A stretch of DNA of 64,000 nt from Arthrobacter ipis (GTDB lineage Bacteria; Actinomycetota; Actinomycetes; Actinomycetales; Micrococcaceae), in the NCBI RefSeq assembly GCF_014694315.1, contig NZ_JAAOXD010000007.1, forward strand, positions 153,314 to 217,313. Reading direction: 5' to 3'. The notes beneath the pieces are model-generated. The model did no database searches and had not been told where the DNA came from. It saw nothing but the letters and a program-made list of their open reading frames with translations. Shown here one piece after another: positions 49,855 to 57,784 of the stretch. The position numbers and the translations under genes were made by a program. The first letter of the stretch is position 1, and each line of letters begins with the position of its first letter.

Positions 49855-50724
49855 TCAGCGGCTGAGGGTCGCCAGTGCGCTCGCGCCAAAGTCTTTCGCG
49901 GCGGCGTTCCACCGGGCCAGCAGCCCCTGCAGGTTCTCGCCGTCGGCCCGGTGCGCGGGAACCTGTTCCTCGAGCGTGGCGAGGACGCCGGTGCGGAGTT
50001 CGGTGTTGAAGTTGACCTTGCCCACGTTCATGGCAGGGGCCTTGGCCAGTTCGTCCGCCGGAATGCCGGAAGCGCCGTGGAGCACCAGCGGGATGTGCGT
50101 CCGCACGGCAATGTCCTGCAGGACATCCCAGCGCAGCCGGGGCTCGCCCTTGTACTTTCCGTGGACGTTGCCCACGGCCACGGCGAGCAGCTGCGCGCCT
50201 GTCCGAGCCACGAAGTCCTCCACCTGGGCGGAGTCGGTGAGCCCGGCAGCCTCGTTGCCCGCCCCGTCGCCCTCCGTGCCGAACGCCTTGTCCTCGTCGC
50301 CGGCCAGGCCGCCGAGTTCGGCCTCCAGGACCACACCGGCATGGCCTTGGGCCTCGAGCGCGAACCGCACTGCATTCACCAAGGCGATGTTCTCTTCGTA
50401 CGGCAGCGCCGAACCGTCCGCCAGGACGGAATCCGCCCCAGCCGCGACGGCGGCAGTGATGACGTCGAGGTCTGAGGCGTGGTCGAGCTGCACGGCAACC
50501 GGCACGGACGCGGCGTCCGCCAGGCCCCGGAGCGCAGAGATGAGCCTCAGTCCGTTGGCTGTGCCGGCCGTCTTCGGCGCCACCAGCAGGATGACGCCAC
50601 GCTTTGCTTCCTCCGCGGCGCTCACCACGGCCAGGGCCGTGGTGAAGTCGTAGCAGGTGAACGCCGGCACAGCCGACCCCTGTTTAAGCGCTGAAACCAC
50701 CAGCTCGTCGAGTTGCGCCCGCAT
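49855..50724 (-). CDS. Class II ketose-bisphosphate-type aldolase
   Basis: This 289-aa class II aldolase (fructose/tagatose-bisphosphate aldolase family, zinc-dependent) is the last gene of the acid-sugar operon. Zinc- and substrate-binding blocks are intact: VAVQLDHASDLDVITAAVAA, VVLEAELGGLAGDEDKAFG, AVAVGNVHGKYKGEPRLRWD, PLVLHGASGIPADELAKA and VGKVNFNTELR. It overlaps the dehydrogenase start region by 1 bp. In the known L-threonate/erythronate pathways the aldolase/decarboxylase step is done by OtnC, an unrelated araD-type class II aldolase, so this gene suggests a different cleavage or a different sugar acid. The phosphate-site residues are broadly kept, which favours a phosphorylated substrate made by the neighbouring kinase. 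Confidence 0.88.
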   Translation of the reverse strand: MRAQLDELVVSALKQGSAVPAFTCYDFTTALAVVSAAEEAKRGVILLVAPKTAGTANGLRLISALRGLADAASVPVAVQLDHASDLDVITAAVAAGADSVLADGSALPYEENIALVNAVRFALEAQGHAGVVLEAELGGLAGDEDKAFGTEGDGAGNEAAGLTDSAQVEDFVARTGAQLLAVAVGNVHGKYKGEPRLRWDVLQDIAVRTHIPLVLHGASGIPADELAKAPAMNVGKVNFNTELRTGVLATLEEQVPAHRADGENLQGLLARWNAAAKDFGASALATLSR

Positions 50725-51632
50725 CAGCCTTCCCCGAAGGTGCGCTTGGTGGGGGCAACCACCTTGATGACGGCGGAGTCGTCGGCGCCGGCTAGCCCGT
50801 GGGCCTGTCCCAGCAGGTACAGCTGCTCGGCGGCGGCGGCAACGGGGGTGGCGAGGCCTGCACTGCGCGTGGCCTTGCCCACGATGCCCATGTCCTTAAC
50901 GAAGATGTCCAGGCGGCTGAGCACCTCGGCGCCTTCCTCGGTGTAGGCCTCCAGGATGCGCGGGCCTCGGTTGGACAGCATGAAGGAGCCCGCGGCGCCG
51001 GCCTCGAGGGCGGCCAGGGTCTTAGCCTGGTCCAGGCCCAGGGCATCGGCCAATGCCATTGCCTCGGCAGCCGCCGCGATGTGGATGCCGCACAGGAGCT
51101 GGTTGACGGTCTTGAGCGCCTGCCCGTCACCGGGCTTGTCGCCGACGACGGTCAGGGTGGATGCGAGCAGCTCCAGAACCGGCCGCGCCGATTCCAGCGC
51201 TGCGGGTTCGGCACCGACGACGATCAGCAGGTCACCTTCGCCTGCACGCTTCGGACCGCCGGACAGCGGGGCGTCCACGAGCCCGACGCCGAACTCGGCC
51301 AGGCGGGCGACGGTGGACGGGATGGCCTCCGTGCCCACGGTGCTGGTCAGGATGACGACGGCGCCCGGCTTCAGCACGGAGGCCACGCCGTTTCCGCCGA
51401 ACAGGACGTCGTCGAGCTGTTCGCTGTTGCGCACGGCGAGCAGCAGCGCGTCAGTGTCCTGGGCGGCATCCCGGGCGGAAGCGAAGGTCTTCACACCGGA
51501 TTCCTCGGCGAGGCGCAGGCGCGGTTCGGCAATGTCGAAGCCGTGGACGGTCAACTGGCTGGCGAGGCGGGTCGCCATGGGCAGTCCCATGGCACCGAGT
51601 CCGAGGACGGTGACTGTGTAATTCGAGGTCAT
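50724..51632 (-). CDS. Beta-hydroxyacid dehydrogenase (LtnD-like)
   Basis: This 302-aa NAD(P)-dependent 3-hydroxyacid dehydrogenase of the tartronate semialdehyde/L-threonate dehydrogenase group sits between kinase and aldolase genes. The nucleotide motif is VTVLGLGAMGLPMATRLAS, the substrate loop VDAPLSGGPKRAGEGDLLIV, the catalytic lysine block GDGQALKTVNQLLCGIHIAA, and the C-terminal SRLDIFVKDMGIVGKATRS; all match. In described pathways LtnD oxidises L-threonate or a similar four-carbon acid to the 2-oxo form. The start ATG at 51632 has a purine-rich GGAGAACACACC upstream. Only 85 bp separate it from the kinase stop, so the genes form one unit. Confidence 0.9.
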   Translation of the reverse strand: MTSNYTVTVLGLGAMGLPMATRLASQLTVHGFDIAEPRLRLAEESGVKTFASARDAAQDTDALLLAVRNSEQLDDVLFGGNGVASVLKPGAVVILTSTVGTEAIPSTVARLAEFGVGLVDAPLSGGPKRAGEGDLLIVVGAEPAALESARPVLELLASTLTVVGDKPGDGQALKTVNQLLCGIHIAAAAEAMALADALGLDQAKTLAALEAGAAGSFMLSNRGPRILEAYTEEGAEVLSRLDIFVKDMGIVGKATRSAGLATPVAAAAEQLYLLGQAHGLAGADDSAVIKVVAPTKRTFGEG

Positions 51633-51717
51633 GGTGTGTTCTCCAATGAGAGTGGCATAGGGGACCGGTGATTGAGCTCGTCGAAATCGCGGTCTCTACA
51701 AGCTCGACCAGCGGTTG

Positions 51718-53193
51718 CTAGAAGGTGTTGCTGAGCTTGCTGGTGACCTGGGCGAGCGACTCGTCATCGCCGACGTTGCCGGCAAAAACGATGTACGGGA
51801 TCCCCTTGGCCGGGCCGTCGACCGGTTCCCACAGGCTCACGATGCCCGGCAGCATGGGCCCGCGGACGATCGCATGCCGGATCTCCAGCCCGTGCGCCGC
51901 CACATCCGAGGACGTGATCCCGCCCTTGGCGATGACGAACCGCGGCGGAAAGGTTTTCAGCGTCCTGTTCACCACGGCGACGACGGCGGCGGACACGGTG
52001 CGCGCGATCCGCAGGCTTTCGGCCGGGTCATCGGTCTTGATGAGCAGGCGGCTCGTGTGGACAATGACGTCGCCGCTGCGCAGCGACTCCACGACGGACT
52101 CCACCGTCTGGTTCAGGTAGGCGTCTGCCCCCTCGCCCAGGAGCTTTTCGACGTCGATCTCCACAATGCGCGCACTGCTGTGCCGCTCGGTGAGCACCTT
52201 GAGCTGCCGGCTGGTAACGCCCACGTGGGAGCCGACGACGATCAGGCCGCCGGCTTCGGAGGGCGTGTTCCCCGCGTACGCTTCCTCGCCGCTGAGTTCA
52301 GGCCTGATGTCCTGGCCGATCCGGGCGCGCATGAACGGCGGGCCCACACGATAGAGCAGCTTCTTGCCGCGGCGCTCGGCCTCCTCCAGGCCCAGGGCCA
52401 GGGCGCGCATATCGTTTTCCGTGACGATGTCCACCACGATGGGCGTGGACTGCGCGGCCGGCTCGATCGCGTCAGCGATTGCCTTGGCCGACACCTCAGC
52501 CTGGCCGGTGGCGGAACCGGCGCGGATGATGTTCAGGTCCAGCACAATCACGGAGTCTGCGGCAAACCGCCCCTGCGACTTCTCCTCCACGTACTTGGCC
52601 ATCTCGGAATTAACGAAGCCGAAGGTGGCGTCCTTGGCGAATTCAGTCTCCGCAACCGGCGTCAGCTGGCCGGCCTCCGGGCCGCGCGTATAGTGCACGC
52701 CGCCAATGGTGACGCGGCCGGCGTCGGGAAATGCCGGAACCATCACGACGCCGTCCGTTGACTCGCCACTTTCGGCCGCCACCGTCGCGGCAATGACGTC
52801 CGGTTCCAAGGGGAAGTGTCCGCGGAGGGTCGAGTCGCTGCGGCTCACGAAGCCGAGCTTTACCTCTCCTTCGCCGTCGCGGGCAGCGGCAAGGGCGTTG
52901 CGCACCACCTCTTCATTGCGTTCAGCCGCTTCTGCGGGGTCGAGGCTGCGGGTGTTCGTCAGCACATACACGGCGGGCTTACCCTGATGGAGGGCCCACT
53001 GGAAGTCCTCGACTTCCCAGCGGGTGAGCACAGGGAGATCCGCCACCGACTGCGTGCCGGTGGGATCGTCGTCGAGCACCACAAGGACGCGCGGGGACGT
53101 GGCAGCAGTGGCCGCAACAGCGTCGGCCACCTGCCGGGCAAGGATCTGGAGCTCGGCGGGAAAGGCGGCCAGAACGTCGGATTCGAGGGGCAC
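51718..53193 (-). CDS. Four-carbon acid sugar kinase (DUF1537, OtnK-like)
   Basis: This 491-aa kinase of the four-carbon acid sugar kinase family (DUF1537; OtnK, DtnK, DenK) is the first gene of the acid-sugar operon. The N-terminal substrate domain shows VLVVLDDDPTGTQSVADLPV, VLTNTRSLDPAEA and SRSDSTLRGHFPLEPDVIAA. The C-terminal ATP domain has GLIVVGSHVGVTSRQLKVL, FVIAKGGITSSDVAAHGL and the GPMLPGIVSL stretch with VFAGNVGDDESLAQV. GTG at 53193 has GGAG 8-11 nt upstream. The enzymes phosphorylate a four-carbon keto-acid or acid at the 4-position. Its partner genes here are a dehydrogenase and an aldolase, and it is divergent from the GntR gene, its likely repressor. Confidence 0.93.
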   Translation of the reverse strand: MPLESDVLAAFPAELQILARQVADAVAATAATSPRVLVVLDDDPTGTQSVADLPVLTRWEVEDFQWALHQGKPAVYVLTNTRSLDPAEAAERNEEVVRNALAAARDGEGEVKLGFVSRSDSTLRGHFPLEPDVIAATVAAESGESTDGVVMVPAFPDAGRVTIGGVHYTRGPEAGQLTPVAETEFAKDATFGFVNSEMAKYVEEKSQGRFAADSVIVLDLNIIRAGSATGQAEVSAKAIADAIEPAAQSTPIVVDIVTENDMRALALGLEEAERRGKKLLYRVGPPFMRARIGQDIRPELSGEEAYAGNTPSEAGGLIVVGSHVGVTSRQLKVLTERHSSARIVEIDVEKLLGEGADAYLNQTVESVVESLRSGDVIVHTSRLLIKTDDPAESLRIARTVSAAVVAVVNRTLKTFPPRFVIAKGGITSSDVAAHGLEIRHAIVRGPMLPGIVSLWEPVDGPAKGIPYIVFAGNVGDDESLAQVTSKLSNTF

Positions 53194-53235
53194 TGTGCAC
53201 TCCGTTGTGTCGAAACTGTCTTGCGGATAACTTGT

Positions 53236-53252
53236 CAGATGTCAGACATCTG
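53236..53252. promoter_or_regulatory. Palindromic operator between kinase and GntR regulator
   Basis: CAGATGTC (53236-53243) and GACATCTG (53245-53252) form a perfect 8-bp inverted repeat around one base. It lies 43 bp upstream of the kinase start and 98 bp before the GntR gene, and the half-site CAGACATCT recurs near 53303-53311. It fits an FCD-type GntR operator for divergent control. Confidence 0.65.
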
Positions 53253-53350
53253 TTGTTTGGTGCTAGTGTGGCATAACGCACAGCACGCGCGCAAGTACAC
53301 TTTGTGCAGACATCTCCGGCTGTAGAGGCCCCACACGCTGAACGGAACAA

Positions 53351-54052
53351 ATGGCACGCAAATCATTGGTGGGCGTCGTCGCCGACGAACTCCTTGACCG
53401 CATCATCGCCGGCGAGTTTCCGCCGGGCAGCAGCGTGCCGGGAGAACTGGAACTCAGCGCACGGCACGACGTCAGCCGCATGACAGTCCGGGAGGCGATG
53501 AAGACCCTCGAGGCGCAGCGCATCCTTAGTGTGGAACGGGGCCGCGGCACGTTCGTGAACCCTTTGAACCGCTGGTCGTCTCTCGAGGCAGTACTGCGGG
53601 CCACCTCCGAGGGGCAGAACGGCCCGGCCGCCGCGGTCCAGCTGATCGAGTTGCGCCGGATGCTGGAAACGGGCGCCTGCGAGCTCGCGGCACAGCGCAT
53701 TACCGACGCCGAGCTTGAAGGCCTTCGGGACTGCGTGGCGGACATGCGGAAGGCGCACCAGAACAATGACGTGGCGAGCTTTGTTGCCGCCGATCTGGCT
53801 TTCCATGACCAGATACTGCAGGCGTCTGAGAACGTCTTTGTGGCCGTCCTCTTTGAACCGCTGCACCGCGTTCTCGAAAAGGGGCGGACCGAAACCTCGA
53901 AGGTGCCGGATATCCAGGAGCATGCGATCGGGCACCACCAGAACATCTACGAGGCCCTGGCTGCCCGGGATCCCCAGCAGGCCCGCAGTGCCATGGACGC
54001 TCACATGCAGCAGACCCTTAGCGACCTCAGAAGCTACGTGCTGGAAGCCTAG
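53351..54052 (+). CDS. FadR-subfamily GntR regulator
   Basis: A 233-aa GntR-family regulator with FCD domain. The winged HTH covers residues 1-70: DELLDRIIAGEFPPGSSVPG, ELELSARHDVSRMTVREAMK and RGRGTFVNPLNRW. The FCD effector domain follows, with the metal/ligand residues distributed as in FadR-type sensors: LRRMLETGACELAAQRI, DLAFHDQILQASENVFVAVL, GHHQNIYEALAARDPQQARS and the closing MDAHMQQTL. It probably senses a product of the acid-sugar pathway and represses the divergent operon through the palindrome at 53236-53252. The start at 53351 leaves a 157-bp shared spacer. Confidence 0.9.
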   Translation: MARKSLVGVVADELLDRIIAGEFPPGSSVPGELELSARHDVSRMTVREAMKTLEAQRILSVERGRGTFVNPLNRWSSLEAVLRATSEGQNGPAAAVQLIELRRMLETGACELAAQRITDAELEGLRDCVADMRKAHQNNDVASFVAADLAFHDQILQASENVFVAVLFEPLHRVLEKGRTETSKVPDIQEHAIGHHQNIYEALAARDPQQARSAMDAHMQQTLSDLRSYVLEA

Positions 54053-54127
54053 TCCCCGGGCGCCGCGTCCGATACTCTGCAGGAACGGCCCGCAGCCGGG
54101 TATCGATGGCGATCACGAGGAGCGAAG

Positions 54128-54340
54128 TTGTCTAATAACACCTACAGCATTTCTGAAATTGTCGGAACCTCGACCGAAGGCATCGACGCGGCCGTCCGCA
54201 ACGGCATTTCCGACGCCGCGAAGACGCTGCGCAACCTGGACTGGTTCGAAGTCAAGGAGGTCCGCGGCCACCTTGAGAACGGCCAGGTGGCGGACTGGCA
54301 GGTCACCCTCAAGCTCGGGTTCCGCCTGGAGCGGGACTGA
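54128..54340 (+). CDS. Dodecin family protein
   Basis: This 70-aa dodecin is a small flavin- or CoA-binding protein that assembles into a hollow dodecamer. Motifs are STEGIDAAVRNGISDAAKTL, NLDWFEVKEVRGHLENGQVA and DWQVTLKLGFRLERD, with the conserved Trp that stacks on the flavin. The start is TTG at 54128, with GAGGAG about 6 nt upstream; no ATG is in range. It follows the GntR gene by 75 bp and has a strong terminator 40 bp downstream. A role in riboflavin storage is inferred from the family. Confidence 0.9.
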   Translation: MSNNTYSISEIVGTSTEGIDAAVRNGISDAAKTLRNLDWFEVKEVRGHLENGQVADWQVTLKLGFRLERD

Positions 54341-54381
54341 CCGAGCGATACCCGGACTGACCGGGCCTTAGCGCAACGAGT

Positions 54382-54421
54382 AATGCGGCGCCGGTTGGGG
54401 TCCAGCCGGCGCCGCATTATT
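54382..54421. terminator. Strong bidirectional terminator
   Basis: AATGCGGCGCCGG (54382-54394) pairs perfectly with CCGGCGCCGCATT (54406-54418), an 11-nt loop between, followed by ATTTG. It separates the dodecin gene from the convergent small gene at 54425, at whose 3' end it also lies. Confidence 0.85.
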
Positions 54422-54424
54422 TGC

Positions 54425-54616
54425 TTAATCCTGGCCGACAGTTCTCCGGCGCCACACGGTGGGAATCCCCTGGAACGCGGGAAATACCTGTCCTTCAAAG
54501 AATGCGTGTGCCTCGTCCGGCAAGTCGGCAGGGGCCCACATCCCCGACGCCGGGCAGTGGGTTCCGGTCGAAGCAGAGGGTGTCTGGCGTTCCCGAAGCA
54601 GTGCGATGCGTTTCAT
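54425..54616 (-). CDS. Small hypothetical protein with CPxSGxW motif
   Basis: This 63-aa protein has no name I am sure of. The sequence STGTHCPASGMWAPADLPD, then FFEGQVFPAFQGIPTVWRRR, follows a pattern I know from many tiny actinobacterial proteins: a Cys-Pro-x-Ser-Gly-x-Trp followed by a Phe-x-x-Gly-x-x-x-Pro and a closing Trp. That suggests a single small beta fold. The ATG at 54616 has AAGGA about 13 nt upstream. It ends at the strong terminator shared with dodecin. Confidence is moderate because of the length. Confidence 0.5.
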   Translation of the reverse strand: MKRIALLRERQTPSASTGTHCPASGMWAPADLPDEAHAFFEGQVFPAFQGIPTVWRRRTVGQD

Positions 54617-54791
54617 CGTTGAATGTCATCCTTAGGTCGGAGGGCTGGTGGAAGTTCCTCCCCCAAGGCTATGAAACGCGCCACACCGGCCCAATGGGCG
54701 AATGGATAGAATCCTGAGCTCCAGCTGGGCATCAGCACAGGCGTCCGGCCCGGATGGTCTGACCGCGAAGCGTGCCCGGCGGGGAAGCCGG

Positions 54792-55736
54792 TCAGGGACC
54801 GGTGGGGTTCGGCCTAACGTCAGCGTTGGACGCCGCCTCCGGCGTGCCGAAAGCGGCAGCCTCCTCCGGCGTCGTGCTTCCAACCCTGCTGTTAGCCGTG
54901 GTGCCCGCGCCGAGACTGCCCAGCAGGGTCAGGGCGTCCGCGGACGGCGAGCCGGGCCTGGCCGAATAAATGCGAAGCATCTGGTCGGCGTCGTCCGGTA
55001 GGACCAGATTTTCAAAGTTCAGTTCCAGATCGCCAACCGCAGGATGATGGAGCCGCACGCTGCCCGACGAACGGGTGGCCACGCGGTGGCCCGCCCACCA
55101 TTGGCGGAAATGATCACTGTGCACGGCCAGCTCTCCCACCAGCTGGTTTGCCTGAGCGTCATTGGGATGGCGCCCCACGTCGACCCGAAGCGCCCCCGCG
55201 GCCTCCGCCGCCACTGACTTCCAGTCCCGGAAAAGCTCACGGGCCCGCGGATCGAGGATGAGCCAGCGGGTCAGGTTCCGCTTCCCCTGCGGCAGCTCCG
55301 GAAAGTCAGCAAACAGCAGGAAGGCCATCCGGTTACCCGCCAGGACGTCCGTGCGCCGCCCCAGGACAAGCGCGGGCACGTCGCCCACGGCTTCCAGCAG
55401 CTGGCGCAGCGCTGGCCGAACCGCCTGGACGGGCAGCGGCGACCGCGTCGATTCTGCGCAGTGTTCCAGGAGGTCCATCATGTGGGCCTGCTCTCCGGCG
55501 TCGAGCCTGAGGGCCCGCCCCACCGAATCCAGCACAGCCCGCGACGGGTGGATGTTCCGGCCCTGCTCCAGCCTGGTGTAGTAGTCCGTGCTGACACCGG
55601 CCAGCCGGGCGATCTCCTCCCGCCGCAGCCCCGGGACGCGCCTTGCCCCGGCGCCGTCAGTGATGCCGGCCACTTCCGGTTTCAGCCGCGACCGCATTGC
55701 CTTGAGGAATTTGCCGAATTCGGCGCTCTGACCCAT
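54792..55736 (-). CDS. XRE-family regulator with MmyB-like domain
   Basis: This 314-aa transcription factor has an N-terminal XRE-type HTH and a MmyB-like ligand-binding domain. The HTH (residues about 6-65) shows FGKFLKAMRSRLKPEVAGI, VPGLRREEIARLAGVSTDYY and TRLEQGRNIHPSRAVLDSVG. The MmyB domain has PALVLGRRTDVLAGNRMAFL, then WLILDPRARELFRDWK and DHFRQWWAGHRVATRSSGS. In this family a fatty acid ligand is bound. It is divergent from an aldo/keto reductase operon at 55890, which it probably controls; many homologues sit beside such oxidoreductases. ATG at 55736 has GGAG 5 nt upstream (55745 is an alternative). The C-terminal 35 residues are disordered. Confidence 0.9.
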   Translation of the reverse strand: MGQSAEFGKFLKAMRSRLKPEVAGITDGAGARRVPGLRREEIARLAGVSTDYYTRLEQGRNIHPSRAVLDSVGRALRLDAGEQAHMMDLLEHCAESTRSPLPVQAVRPALRQLLEAVGDVPALVLGRRTDVLAGNRMAFLLFADFPELPQGKRNLTRWLILDPRARELFRDWKSVAAEAAGALRVDVGRHPNDAQANQLVGELAVHSDHFRQWWAGHRVATRSSGSVRLHHPAVGDLELNFENLVLPDDADQMLRIYSARPGSPSADALTLLGSLGAGTTANSRVGSTTPEEAAAFGTPEAASNADVRPNPTGP

Positions 55737-55770
55737 GGACTCCATTCTGACGCCTTCGGGACCTGGTTTT

Positions 55771-55785
55771 CTACAACGATGGTAG
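55771..55785. promoter_or_regulatory. Possible operator of the divergent MmyB/AKR locus
   Basis: CTACAACGATGGTAG is an imperfect palindrome (CTACAA against TGGTAG, 5 of 6 pairs) in the 153-bp spacer between the XRE/MmyB gene and the reductase at 55890. A wider imperfect repeat flanks it (CCTGGTTTTC near 55761-55770 and GAAAAACAGG near 55800-55809). It is a reasonable but unproven regulator site. Confidence 0.35.
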
Positions 55786-55889
55786 GACTGGCAAACCTAG
55801 GAAAAACAGGGACAGCCACAGCTGCTGACTCGGGGGCTCCGGATGCATAGGCTCGTAACCAGCCACCCAAATGCAACAAGGAGAATCAG

Positions 55890-56777
55890 ATGTCGCAGAC
55901 CCCGGAATCCAGCGCTCAAACGTCCCGGCAGCGTTCCGTGCCGCAGGACTTGGAGATCCCGCTACTCGCGCTCAACAACGGCGTCTCCATCCCGCAATTG
56001 GGATTTGGCGTGTTCCAGGTGCCGCCAGAGGAGACGCAGCGGATCGTCGAGGATGCCCTTGAAGCCGGATACCGCCACATTGACACCGCAGCGGCCTACC
56101 GGAACGAGGCCGGGGTGGGCGCGGCCATCGCCGCCTCGGGCATCCCGCGCGAGGAACTCTTCATCACCACGAAGCTCCGCAACGGTGAGCAGGGCAACGC
56201 GCACGAGGCATTCCAGAACAGCCGCAATGCCCTGGGGCTGGATTTCGTTGACCTTTACCTGATTCACTGGCCGGTGCCGTCGCAGGGACTCTATGGTGAG
56301 GCCTGGAAGGAACTGGAAAAAATCTACGCGGCCGGCCAGGCCCGTGCAGTCGGAGTCTCAAACTTTTTGGAGCAGCACCTGGAAACCGTTCTCGCGGACG
56401 CAGAGGTGGTGCCGGCGGTGAACCAGTTCGAACTCCACCCCACATTCCAGCAGGCCCCCCTTGCCGCCAAAAGCCGCTCCCACGGAATCGCAGTAGAGGC
56501 CTACAGCCCGCTGGGGCAGGGCGCGGACCTGGACGCACCGGCCGTCACCAGTCTTGCCAGGGAACGCGGGGTTACACCCGCGCAGATTGTCCTGGCCTGG
56601 CACCTGGCCTCCGGCAATATCGTCATACCCAAGTCCGCGGACTCCACCCGTATGCGGGAAAATCTCGCGGCTGCGGCGATCCAACTTGACGCCGCTGAAG
56701 TGGAGTCCATCAACGCACTGGAGGCCGGGTCCCGCATCGGCGCAGATCCCGCCGTCGCCGCCTTTTCCCAGCTCTAA
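55890..56777 (+). CDS. Aldo/keto reductase (AKR5-type)
   Basis: This 295-aa NADPH-dependent aldo/keto reductase is of the 2,5-diketo-gluconate-reductase-like (AKR5) group. The tetrad is visible: Asp and Tyr in GYRHIDTAAAYRNEAGVGAA, Lys in ELFITTKLRN and His in VDLYLIHWPVPS. AVGVSNFLEQHLE and VPAVNQFELHPTFQQAPL are the substrate and barrel blocks; GNIVIPKSADSTRMRENLA is the cofactor site. The start at 55890 has AAGGAGAATCAG upstream. It heads a unit with the second reductase (18 bp away) and the epimerase-like gene, and is divergent from the MmyB-type regulator. It is about 45-50% like the third reductase at 60142 by eye. Confidence 0.92.
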   Translation: MSQTPESSAQTSRQRSVPQDLEIPLLALNNGVSIPQLGFGVFQVPPEETQRIVEDALEAGYRHIDTAAAYRNEAGVGAAIAASGIPREELFITTKLRNGEQGNAHEAFQNSRNALGLDFVDLYLIHWPVPSQGLYGEAWKELEKIYAAGQARAVGVSNFLEQHLETVLADAEVVPAVNQFELHPTFQQAPLAAKSRSHGIAVEAYSPLGQGADLDAPAVTSLARERGVTPAQIVLAWHLASGNIVIPKSADSTRMRENLAAAAIQLDAAEVESINALEAGSRIGADPAVAAFSQL

Positions 56778-56795
56778 GCCAAAGGACAACCAACC

Positions 56796-57767
56796 ATGCA
56801 GTACACACATCTGGGCCGTTCGGGCCTGAAGGTTTCCCGGCTTTGCCTCGGCACCATGAACTTCGGCCCGCAAACCGAGGAATCCGCCGCTCACACGATC
56901 ATGGACTCCGCCCTCGGCGCCGGGATCAATTTCTTTGACACCGCGAATGTCTACGGCGGAACCGAACACCGCGGCTGGACCGAGGAGATCATCGGCCGCT
57001 GGTTCGCCAAAGGAGGCGAGCGCCGAGAGCGCACCGTGCTGGCCACCAAGCTTTACGGCGCCATGACGGACCGCCCCAACGAGTCCAAGCTTTCGGCCCT
57101 GAACATCCGGCGCGCCCTGGATGCGAGCCTCAAGCGGCTGCAAACCGACTACATCGACCTCTACCAGTTCCACCACGTGGACCGGAACACGCCGTGGGAC
57201 GAAATCTGGCAGGCCATCGAAGTGGCCGTCCAGCAGGGCAAGATCCTCTACTCGGGCAGCAGCAACTTCGCCGGCTGGCACATCGCGCAGGCACAGGAAG
57301 CCGCCGCCCGCCGCAACTACACCGGACTGGTAAGCGAGCAGTCCATCTACAACCTGCTGACCCGGAACGTGGAACTGGAGGTCCTTCCCGCCGCCCAGCA
57401 GTACGGGCTGGGGATCATCCCGTGGTCTCCGCTGCACGGCGGGCTCCTTGGCGGGGTGCTCAAAAAAGAGCGCGACGGCGTCCGGCGCCTTGAGGGGCGG
57501 GCGGCAGAAACTCTGAAGAAACACCACGGCCAGGTCCGGGAGTATGAGGACTTCGCCGAGGAACTGGGCCATGAGCCCGGAGACGTAGCTCTCGCGTGGC
57601 TGCTTCACCAGCCCGCCGTGACCGCCCCCATCGTCGGCCCCCGTACCCAGGAACAGCTCGACGCCGCCATCCGGGCCGTGGACGTGCCGCTGAACGAGGA
57701 TGCCCTCAAGCGGCTAGATGCCATCTTCCCAGGGCACCGCACCGCCCCCGAGGATTATGCCTGGTGA
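56796..57767 (+). CDS. Aldo/keto reductase (YdhF/AKR11-12-like)
   Basis: This 323-aa aldo/keto reductase is of the long-chain (AKR11/12/14-type) group, distinct from the AKR5 members on either side. Sequence marks are LGRSGLKVSRLCLGTMNFG, INFFDTANVYGGTEHRGWTE, TVLATKLYGAM, DLYQFHHVDRNTPWDEIW and GIIPWSPLHGGLLGGVL. The tetrad Asp, Tyr, Lys and His are all in place. It lies 18 bp after the previous reductase and its TGA overlaps a GTG of the next gene by 4 bp, so the three are one transcript. Its carbonyl substrate is unknown. Confidence 0.92.
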   Translation: MQYTHLGRSGLKVSRLCLGTMNFGPQTEESAAHTIMDSALGAGINFFDTANVYGGTEHRGWTEEIIGRWFAKGGERRERTVLATKLYGAMTDRPNESKLSALNIRRALDASLKRLQTDYIDLYQFHHVDRNTPWDEIWQAIEVAVQQGKILYSGSSNFAGWHIAQAQEAAARRNYTGLVSEQSIYNLLTRNVELEVLPAAQQYGLGIIPWSPLHGGLLGGVLKKERDGVRRLEGRAAETLKKHHGQVREYEDFAEELGHEPGDVALAWLLHQPAVTAPIVGPRTQEQLDAAIRAVDVPLNEDALKRLDAIFPGHRTAPEDYAW

Positions 57768-57784
57768 CCGGCGCGGAAGACCTC

